Positions 8,803 to 16,531 of a DNA stretch of 64,000 bases are shown here, piece by piece. This DNA is from Symbiodinium natans. Its lineage: Eukaryota > Sar > Dinophyceae > Suessiales > Symbiodiniaceae. Below the pieces are notes generated by a model. It did not search any database. It worked only from the letters and a program-made list of their open reading frames with translations, and had not been told where the DNA came from. The position numbers were made by a program, and so were the translations under genes. Position 1 is the first letter of the stretch. Each line of letters opens with the position of its first letter. The stretch is taken from NCBI GenBank assembly GCA_905221605.1, contig CAJNDS010002472.1, forward strand, positions 340,419-404,418. Direction: 5' to 3'.

Positions 8803-9383
8803 CTAGACCTTCACGTAGCCGAGCTCGGGCGTGGAGCCTCCAGAGTTGTCGTGAAACAAGGCATAACCATGGTTGATGAACCACGTGGTAAACTCCTCGC
8901 GGTAGCCGTGCACTTCGGCCAAGATCTGCTGTATGTCGGCGTTGGCATCCAGCCAGTGCTGATACGTCTGCCACTCGCAGCCCTCACCTAGTTCATTGTT
9001 GGAAAAACATTAAGCATTTTAATGTCTATTCCTTGTTGGGTTTAAGTACCCTTTAAAAATGTAAAATGTTACCCAACTATGACAAAGTCACAGTCAATCT
9101 TGAGAATGTGGATGGTGCGGCCCTCGTGCCCGAGCTCCTTGATCAGGTGCCCAATGTTCCTCTGCGGAGAGATGCGGGCGACGTGGAAGTTGACGTAGTC
9201 CGGATTCCGGGCATGCGGGTAGCCGGGGTTGTAGTTGGGATCTAGGTAGTGCTCGATGGGGTTCGCGTCAAAGGTGTGGATCTCACAGTGGGGGGACAGC
9301 TTCTCATGAATGGCCCTCTCAAAGGAAAACTCGCCGTCACTCCCAATGGAATAGACCAAGCAGTTGCCAGCCTCTGCTGCTGC
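8803..9383 (-). CDS. METTL24-like (Methyltransf_22) methyltransferase, last two exons
   Basis: Exon 1 (9092-9383) encodes LVYSIGSDGEFSFE, then HCEIHTFDANP and ILKIDC. Exon 2 (8803-8987) encodes EGCEWQTYQHWL, then ILAEVHGYREEFTTWF and ends with TAG at 8803. The GS-GEFSFE, HTFD and KIDCEGCEW motifs are characteristic of METTL24-type SAM-dependent methyltransferase-like proteins. Joining GACT to GTGAGGGC restores the frame across a 104-bp GT-AG intron (8988-9091). The exon 1 start is inferred from an AG|G acceptor at about 9384. Upstream exons were not found and a telomere-like tract lies just beyond. The substrate is unknown. Confidence 0.75.
8988..9091 (-). mobile_element. Introner-like element forming the methyltransferase intron
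   Basis: In coding sense the intron is one copy of GTGA followed by a 100-bp element starting CTTTGTCATAGTTGG and ending GAACTAG, after which GTGA follows again. The 4-bp direct repeat looks like a target duplication. The element is related to the intron at 17746-17849: same length, same two ends, and a similar half around GGGTACTTAAACCC. It supplies the AG acceptor, and the duplicated target supplies the GT donor. Confidence 0.75.
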
Positions 9384-9417
9384 CTTCATAGGGGGCGGAA
9401 AGCAGGCTTAAGGCCAT

Positions 9418-9536
9418 AAGGGTTTAGAGTTTAGGGTTTAGGGTTTAAGGGTTAAGGGTTTAGGGTTTAGCGTTTCGGGTTTAGGGTTTAGGGTTTCGGG
9501 TTTAGGGTTTAGGGTTTAGGGTTTAGGGTTTAGGGG
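9418..9536 (+). repeat. Interstitial TTTAGGG tract
   Basis: About sixteen units, with TTTCGGG variants in the middle, immediately 5' of the last methyltransferase exons and probably within an intron of that gene. Confidence 0.9.
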
Positions 9537-9816
9537 CGCTTGGTTTTGTGCATTTCCGGGCTGCCATGACAGACGGGAGCTTTCATTGCCCTGCGATCTG
9601 CCAAACATGAGACATCCCTTCGAACAACCATGGCTGCTGTTTTGAGATGCCGGTGGGCTTGACAAGCTTGGGTAGGTGGGTTTTCGGCACATGCCAAGGA
9701 TTCGAGCGCAAGTTGCTCAGTCCGCGATTAAGAAGCAGAAGTCAACCAGCCAGGACCGTTAACCTCAGATTCAAGCCTGACATGAAGCGCTCATCTCCCC
9801 TCCCCAAGTAGAACAT

Positions 9817-9932
9817 ACTTGGAGCCTCATGAGTACTTTTAAGTAAGCTGAAAAGTACACAAACCAGGGCAATGAGTAGATTCCCATACTTGGACCCTAC
9901 TGACTTCTAAGTAGCACGTATGAACCTCCAAG
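9817..9932. repeat. Palindromic MITE-like element, copy 4 (diverged)
   Basis: Left end ACTTGGAGCCTCATGAGTAC, right end ACGTATGAACCTCCAAG, with a shared internal 'ccatacttggaccctact' motif found in other copies. Confidence 0.65.
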
Positions 9933-10091
9933 CCCTCTTGATATTGTATTTATATTATTTCTATTCTGTTCTATTAACTTATATTATATTAACGAAGCCT
10001 TGATGGCGCCAGGATTGCAGACCCACCGCCCACCATCCCCAACAGGAAGCTTGCCACGCTCCTGGCGCATTCGGTGGTCAGGGCTTGCGTT

Positions 10092-10208
10092 GACCCTAAA
10101 CCCTAAACCCTACACGCTACCCCTAACTTAAATCCTAAACCCTAAACCCTAAACCTACACCCTACACCCTAAATTAAACCCTAAACCCTAAACCCTAAAC
10201 CCTAAACC
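10092..10208 (-). repeat. Interstitial CCCTAAA tract
   Basis: About fifteen units with several CCCTACA variants. Confidence 0.85.
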
Positions 10209-10210
10209 CC

Positions 10211-10312
10211 TCCTTCGGGGGGTTCTTAGCTTTTTGAAATTCAGGTCTCTCCTTGTCAGTAAAGTAGCCCCCGAAGAACCGCGACGCGCACTGCCAGTTC
10301 CTCGAGTTCACG
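10211..10312 (-). CDS. Candidate exon, function unknown
   Basis: The island between two tracts is open on the minus strand and reads NSRNWQCASRFFGGYF then TDKERPEFQKAKNPP. The composition is protein-like, and the size matches exons nearby. No family is recognised. It could belong to the same gene as 10541-10675. Confidence 0.35.
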
Positions 10313-10315
10313 AGG

Positions 10316-10425
10316 TTTCGGGTTTGGGGTTTGGGGTGTAGGGTTCAGGGTTCAGGGTTCAGGGTTTAGGGTTTAGGGTTTAGGGTTTAGGGCTTAGGGT
10401 TTAGGGTTTAGGGTTTAGGGTTTGG
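10316..10425 (+). repeat. Interstitial TTTAGGG tract
   Basis: About fifteen units, starting with TTTGGGG and TTCAGGG variants. Confidence 0.9.
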
Positions 10426-10540
10426 CTCTGACAAAGGCCTTCAGCACATAAGTTCAGGTTAGGAAAATGGAGGCTTTTGGGTCTTAGAGCTTCTTGGGCC
10501 ACCCAGCTCGAGTGGGGGCTTAGGGTTGGGGACCCTCGGA

Positions 10541-10675
10541 CTTCAAAACGCCCCCAAGGCTCATGCGCTTCTTGATCTCTGCGCGGCCCAGCATCACGCC
10601 ATGCTCAAACGGGAATCTGTACGTCTCAGGGACCGGCGCCGTCGAAGGCTCCGCTGAAGGCTTTCCCTGGGCCTG
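10541..10675 (-). CDS. Candidate exon, function unknown
   Basis: A minus-strand open stretch encodes GKPSAEPSTAPVPE, then TYRFPFEHGVMLGRAE and IKKRMSLGGVLK. Its amino-acid composition and low repeat content suggest a genuine exon. It lies between two telomere-like tracts, like the proven exons in this part of the window. I do not recognise the family, and the exon edges are not defined. Confidence 0.4.
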
Positions 10676-10682
10676 ACAGGGT

Positions 10683-10795
10683 GGCAGCCCGAAACCCCAA
10701 ACCTCAAAACCCCAAACCTCAAATCCCTCACCCTAAACCCCTAACCCCGACACCCCTGAACCCTAAACCCTAAACCCCGACCCTAGACCCTGGGT
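10683..10795 (-). repeat. Degenerate CCCTAAA/CCCCAAACCTC tract
   Basis: Units alternate between CCCCAAACCTC and CCCTAAA variants, and the block is the least regular of the tracts. Confidence 0.65.
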
Positions 10796-10900
10796 TTCTC
10801 AAGGTGAGTGACGCCGAACACATACCCCCAAAACGTCAAAACCATGAGGAATCTGCCCTCAACCTCCAGTCCCAGACTCAACCCTCAAGCCCAGATGCCT

Positions 10901-11005
10901 ACTATGGAGGTTCATGGGCTCTTGTAAATGAAGGTCTTAGTGCCCTGAGGCTACAAGTATAGCCACCATACTCATAACCCTACTTCTAAGTACCCGCTGT
11001 ACCCA
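10901..11005. repeat. Palindromic MITE-like element, copy 5 (right end decayed)
   Basis: Left end TGGAGGTTCATGGGCT is clear. Inner 'accatactcataaccctacttctaagtaccc' matches the right half of other copies, but the terminal CCTCCAAG is lost. Confidence 0.6.
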
Positions 11006-11014
11006 CCCTAGACC

Positions 11015-11049
11015 TAAACCCTAAACCCTAAACCCTAAACCCTAAACCC
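11015..11049 (-). repeat. Interstitial CCCTAAA tract
   Basis: About five units next to palindromic copy 5. Confidence 0.9.
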
Positions 11050-12977
11050 CAAACGGGGGACGCATCCCAAGATGCCCTGGCCCCTGGCCTGCGAGTCGAG
11101 CTGCCTCAGCGGGCAGGGTGCCAGGCCCCAGCGTCCCGGCGCCCCCAAGGTGTCCTGCAGGCGCGAGACAGGCGCTTCTCACATCCGATCCCAACCCAAA
11201 AACCACCACGACACGAACCCCCAATACTAAGGGCGTAGTTTGGGGATAATTACTGGAGCCTCTTAGGGCGCCTTGAAAGCAGAGTGGGGAGTTCTGGGGA
11301 TCCGGTCCGCACCGATGCTAATTACAACTCCAAAGCAGAGCGCCACCACCACACCAGCAACCACGACGCAGAGCTGCCATCCCCGCGCCATGGGCTTCAA
11401 CACCACAAGCCTCCCTCAACGATTTTTGCTGGCCTTTCTTTTGCAACCTTGCTAGCTTGAACCGTATCCTGTACAACAAGCAGGACTTCATGGCTTGCTT
11501 GGGTCCGGGCAGTCAGTGCATAAGTGAGTACTTGCTGCTACCATGGTCTCTTGCACTGTTGTACAAATGGCAAGAACATGGATAGCCAGGTTTGCACATT
11601 TGCATGCATGCACAAGCGACCGCTTACAAGCAAACTGTCACGGAGAATGACGGCAAAGCGGGTTTCGATTTGTGGTTTAATAGACAACCCTCGTAATCTC
11701 CATTCTCTTATCCTCCACTTGCTCTATGTTGGTCAAAGGATGTGCAGTGCAAAGCGTAACAATCGAACGCGCGCTGCAATGTGACTGGAGACAAAGTGCA
11801 TTGCGACTGATCAGAACCAGACTCGTGTCTCAACATTGATTCAAAAATGAAGAATGCTTAAGCGGCAATGACTGGCAACGTATAACTTGCATGGTGACCG
11901 GTCAAGCTTGCAACAGGACTACTCGCAACTTAAAACTGCGGCTGGTCGACGTGTCTGCAATGCGAATTGTCGATGCATGTTCTGTGTAGAACAAAGACAA
12001 TGGTGAGCGTGTGACTGCAATGCCAGTGGTTGAAACTTGCACTGCGATTGATCAACGCACAACTTGCATTCTCGCTGTTGAATACTTACAACTGGTTAGA
12101 TACGACCCAAGTGCTGACCAGTCACGTGCTGGAACCATCCACGTCTTAGAATCAACTGACAGTGGCCGACACAATCAAAGCAAGACGCAGAGCACCGAAC
12201 ATAGTGCAAACGCGGATTGTGGCGTGCAAAAAACTGCAAGTTGACGAGCGGGTGCACGACACAAGGACACCATGCGAGATGCACGCCTTGCTTCCGAAAA
12301 AGCATGAAGCAACTTCTTCCAAGATAAGCTCCCCGGCTTTCGCAGGCAAATAGCTTGAGAAATCATCACTAGAACTTTTTGGCAACGCAAACATCCTAAA
12401 GTCTGAGATGCCTCACCCCTCTCAAGAGATGCCAAGCGAGCAACTACCCGTCGTGAAAGATGACAAACCTGAGTACGCACCTTGCAACGAGATGGACCTT
12501 TTGCCCTTGGCAAGTGCACCCATCAATTCGTCAACTTGAGTGTTGAGTGACACTTCAAACTACCAAGCATCGACATGTAGAAGGGCATTTGGTGGTTCAT
12601 GGATGGTAGGGTTATACACAAAACTATGTAACCTCCAAATAACATCATCTGAGCTCAAGCAGCAGGCTTTCTTGTGAAAGAAGAAGATCACGAGCTCATG
12701 CGGAAAAAAGGGCCCTGAAGTCTGAAATCCTCAAACCCCCCCTGCGCAGCTTGGCGTTGCATGACATGAGAACATTATGGATACGGAGCTCTATATTTGC
12801 ACATGTATGTGTGTATATATATATATATATATGCATATAAACATATAGGCACACACCTGTATTGTGCATTCCCCCAGAATAGGGTTTCCCCTTGATGTAC
12901 ACAGAAAAAGCCGCACGACTATGTTCGCAATGGCACCAGGTTGCGCTACACGTGGAGGTGCAGTCCTCTTGAGACCC
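11050..12977. other. About 1.9 kb without a recognisable gene
   Basis: Positions 11050-11230 are GC-rich and open in several frames. Positions 11500-12250 hold a degenerate repetitive texture of words like 'aacttgca', 'tgcgattgatcaacgc' and 'gcaatgcg', as in an old satellite. A short palindromic-family copy lies at 12587-12640 and a TA microsatellite at about 12813-12834. ORFs here are short and overlap on both strands. Confidence 0.45.
12587..12640. repeat. Short palindromic element, copy 6
   Basis: ATTTGGTGGTTCATGGA at the left pairs with TATGTAACCTCCAAAT at the right. At only 54 bp it looks like an internally deleted family member. Confidence 0.55.
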
Positions 12978-13035
12978 AGTACCCTAAACCCTAAACCCTA
13001 AACCCTATAAACCCTAAACCCTAAACCCTAAACCC
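12978..13035 (-). repeat. Interstitial CCCTAAA tract
   Basis: About eight units, about 140 bp downstream of the stop codon of the RING/WD40 gene. Confidence 0.95.
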
Positions 13036-13176
13036 TACCATAGCATTGCGAGAGGCCTGGTGAAGGGAGCAAAGCGCTGGCGCTGTCTTTGAATCACGAG
13101 CAGGCGGAAAGTCGATCTTGAGATATCTTGAAAGTTCTTCCCTCTGCAAGAAGGAGAGATGGTGTTCCGCGAAATC

Positions 13177-14847
13177 TCAAGCTGGTTGCTGAATCGGGCA
13201 CAGGCATCTCACAAAGCTTTGTCCGGCCAGGGTTCTGGTGCAAGCCCCTGTGTTGACGTCCCACAACTTAATGCTGGAATCTCGACTTCCGGTGGCAAGG
13301 CAGGAAGCCGTGAAAGCACAAATGGAGTAGAGTCCAAGCGCGTGCCCTTGAAGGGTCTTGCTGCAGGTACCGGCAACACAATCCCAGACTTTTGCTGTGC
13401 CATCCTTCGAGGCACTTGCAACCGCAGTCTGCGAGAGGCGACATACGTCTTGCACGTCATCGGTGTGCCCTAAAAACCTCCGCGAGCAGAAACCGGATGG
13501 CACATCATACAACTCTGCAGCGTAAAGGGAGACCCCCACGACCAGGCTCGTGGGCGACAGGGCGCACATCGTGCGTGAAAGGGGTCCCAACGAGCGGATG
13601 CTGCGGCCAGCTGTGATGTCCCATATGCGGATTCCGGCAGTGCTACAGCTTGCGAAAGTCGTTGGTGTCAGTGGGCACACCGTGTGGACAAATGCGTCAT
13701 CAACAGGCAGATGCTGATATCGACCTGAAACGAGGTCCCAGATCTTGACGGCGCTGTGCTCTGCGCTTGCCAGGGTCCTTGGGCTAAGTCTGCAAACGGA
13801 GCGGATGGCCCAGTACGCATAGAGTGTGGTGATGCAGGTGCCATGCTCAAGGTCCCACAGCTTGATGGTCTGGTCTGCACTGGAGCTAGCCAAGGTCGCG
13901 GACGAGACGCAGCACAGAGAGAAGGGGATGTCCCGATGCCCGCGGAGTTGCGATTTCGTGACGCCAGCGTTAACATCCCAGATCTTGATGACCCTGTCGT
14001 CGGCCCCGCTGGCAAGCAGGACCTGCCCGTCGACCACGTTGGCCCCATCGTTGGCCCCATCATCGGCCCCATCATTGGCCTCATTGGGTTCATTGACCTC
14101 CGCCTCCATCGCCTCCATCGCCTCGGCGTCGGCCTCCTCCTCCACAAACGCGACCTCATCCGGGGCAAAGAGCGCTTCGTCGCCTACCTGCGGGGGAGGA
14201 GGCCCACCCGGCACCGGTGCCGGAACGAAGGCTTGTGCTTCCCTCGCTTCCCTCGCTTCCCTCGCTTCCCTCGCCTCGCGCTCCTTCTCCACTTGAGCTC
14301 TCAGCCGCTTCACCTCTTTGACCAACGCGGAGATGTGTCCCTTCGTGTGCTTGCAGTGCCGCTTCATGTCCCGCTCATGGACCATCTCTCCACAGAGGAC
14401 GCAGGGCTCCAGCCGGCCCCTGCAGGTCTTCAGGTGCTCGGAGAGCTGGTGCACCGTGCACTGGGTCTCGCACTTTGGGCACGAGACCCGGCGGTTGGGG
14501 CAGCTGCGAAGATGGGAGGCTTTGTCGGCCAGCGTGATGTTGACCCCGCAGTCGTTGGGGCACTTCAGCATCAGGTTCATGATGGTCCGCCGATCGAAGT
14601 GTGCGGCGGCAACAGTGGAGGAGTCGGTTCGGCAGCTGGGGCACCGGGTATCTCGGGTCATCCAGTTGGTCCAGCAGCCCTGGCAAAACAGGGATGCGCC
14701 GCAGTCGTGTGAGACAGCGTCCCTGGCAACCAAACAGCAGATGGGGCACTTGAACTTCTCGATCTCCTCCGGGGAGAGCCACTCCTCATCATGACCGCAC
14801 TCGTCGAAGACCCGCCGAAACCTGGGGCTGCGACTCCGACTTGCCAT
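13177..14847 (-). CDS. RING / TRAF zinc finger / WD40 protein (TRAF7-like architecture)
   Basis: This intact 556-codon frame starts at ATG 14847. Residues about 34-73 form a RING-type finger (CPIC ... LFCQGC ... CPSC). Residues about 93-170 hold TRAF-type zinc fingers. A charged coiled coil with repeated EARE follows at about 175-205, then an acidic linker. Seven WD40 repeats (about 270-550, each ending in variants of IKIWDV) should close one propeller. This resembles TRAF7-like E3 ubiquitin ligases. The usual His after the third RING cysteine pair (CGHxFC) is absent: the sequence reads CGASLFC, so ligase activity is uncertain. The EARE stretch is encoded by a minisatellite at about 14237-14280. 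The gene is intronless, unlike its neighbours. Confidence 0.85.
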   Translation of the reverse strand: MASRSRSPRFRRVFDECGHDEEWLSPEEIEKFKCPICCLVARDAVSHDCGASLFCQGCWTNWMTRDTRCPSCRTDSSTVAAAHFDRRTIMNLMLKCPNDCGVNITLADKASHLRSCPNRRVSCPKCETQCTVHQLSEHLKTCRGRLEPCVLCGEMVHERDMKRHCKHTKGHISALVKEVKRLRAQVEKEREAREAREAREAREAQAFVPAPVPGGPPPPQVGDEALFAPDEVAFVEEEADAEAMEAMEAEVNEPNEANDGADDGANDGANVVDGQVLLASGADDRVIKIWDVNAGVTKSQLRGHRDIPFSLCCVSSATLASSSADQTIKLWDLEHGTCITTLYAYWAIRSVCRLSPRTLASAEHSAVKIWDLVSGRYQHLPVDDAFVHTVCPLTPTTFASCSTAGIRIWDITAGRSIRSLGPLSRTMCALSPTSLVVGVSLYAAELYDVPSGFCSRRFLGHTDDVQDVCRLSQTAVASASKDGTAKVWDCVAGTCSKTLQGHALGLYSICAFTASCLATGSRDSSIKLWDVNTGACTRTLAGQSFVRCLCPIQQPA

Positions 14848-16224
14848 GGCGCCTCCTCTTTACATCCCCCCTGGCCGAGCAACAATGAACAAAAACCATC
14901 ATCATACAACCATAGGAATACTAATATCATGAAGCTCCCCTAGTGACGAGTTAGACCGTAGTCTTGTGTCGCCAACGAGCTTCTGAATGCCCTGCAGCGG
15001 AGTGCGATCTCGTGACAATGTGAGGCTCAAGTACAGGAGTTCTGAAAGCCCCGCTTTGGCCAGCATCAAGTAGACAATCGGCCTCGGCTTCCGGCCGACG
15101 GGCGTCTGAAACAAGCTAAGGATCTCCCCTTTCTAACCCCTCTCCCCCCATTCCTGCCGGTGGGCGCGTCTCACTACTGCAGGAGGCACTGCACCCATAT
15201 TCGGATTTGCTGGGCGACACGAAACGCGTGGAAAACCCCCCGGATCGCCTGGGAGGCCATTTGCGCAGCTGCTTCGTTCGACTGAGGCTTGCGGCGCGAT
15301 GGGAGCACTGAGCATTTCTTGCACAGCCTGCAGGAGGCAGCGCAAGCAAGCGTTTCCCACGGATACTTCTTGAAGCGGGCTGCTACCCACAAACCTGGCC
15401 GGTCTGTGCTCGAAAATGTATACACACCCCAGAAGAGCTCTCGCCATAGCTACTACAGTGATCCTACTTGTAGCACTACTTTAGAACTGCACGCAAAACC
15501 CCCCAACCCTAAGCTCCTTGCTGCTTTCACCCTATCAGGCCGCAATGAAGAATTTGCGTGTGCATCAAGGTGTAAGGACCCAGAGTTCGGGGTTGCGGGG
15601 TTTAGGATTTGCGGGTCTCAGGGTTCGGTGTTCGGGGTTTTACAGTAGAGTTTGCGGGTTCAGGGATTCGGGTGTAGTCCAGGTACATATTCGGCACATA
15701 CGAGGGTTTACGAAAAATAGGGGACCCCCAATATAGATCCCCAAATAGTAGGATCCCCTTAGAATCAGGGCCCCAATAAGGTAACCCGAATATCGCAAAC
15801 CCATATTGGGTACCCCTGGTGAGGCAGCCGCCCTGCATTTGTGGGGACTCTCCGCCTTCGGGGAAGCCCTGAACCCAACCCCCTAAACCTTACAAACCCC
15901 AATCCTTGATTTCTAGATACCGCTTTGGACGTTGTCCCCAAGTGGTGAGATTTCTACGGCTGGCGCACTTTCGCGCGGCCGCAGGAATCAGCGAAAATTT
16001 CCCCCACGGCAGAAAATCTCTGTGCACACGCGTAGGGTGTGAGAACGGGATGCGAAAATTGTCTCAATTATCCTGTGAAGATGACGCCATGGGGCAGCAA
16101 GGGAAAATGCTTCCGCACGCAACGGCAAAAGAAGCTTCTTAAAAACGAGTGCTCTTCTGTGCTCTTCTGTTCTTGCTACCTGAGACCGGATGTCCAAAAC
16201 CGAATCTTCGCAAGTGGCGCCCAG
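14848..16224. other. About 1.4 kb without a recognisable gene
   Basis: Short overlapping ORFs only. A minus-strand ORF at about 15174-15425 (WVAARFKKYPWETLACAA then CRLCKKC) might be an exon but matches nothing I know. Positions 15670-15830 contain GGGG/CCCC-rich inverted words like 'ggggacccccaatatagatcccc'. Confidence 0.4.
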
Positions 16225-16300
16225 GAGCCCCCTGGCCCTAAACCCTAAACCCTAAACCCTAAACCCTGAACCCTAAACCCTAAACCCTAAACCCTAAACC
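16225..16300 (-). repeat. Interstitial CCCTAAA tract
   Basis: About ten units with one CCCTGAA variant. Confidence 0.95.
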
Positions 16301-16531
16301 TTTGCAGGTCGTGGCCTCCTGGCCATCAGGTGGCCAACCATCCAAAATGTCTTGTACGCTTCCAGGGCCAGGCGATTCCTACACTGTTTAGAGGGCGCGT
16401 TCCGGATGGTGGGAGGTTTACGATACTTATGTGGTACCTTATAGGTGGGGTCTTTATGATAAGGAATCCTACCTATGTTGGAGGGTTATTTTGGGGTGTC
16501 CCCTATGTTCGTAAACCCCCATATGATGTTC

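Noticed and set aside
13756-14712. 318-codon plus-strand ORF
   Set aside because: It is antisense to the RING/TRAF/WD40 gene and mirrors its codon structure; no domain of its own.
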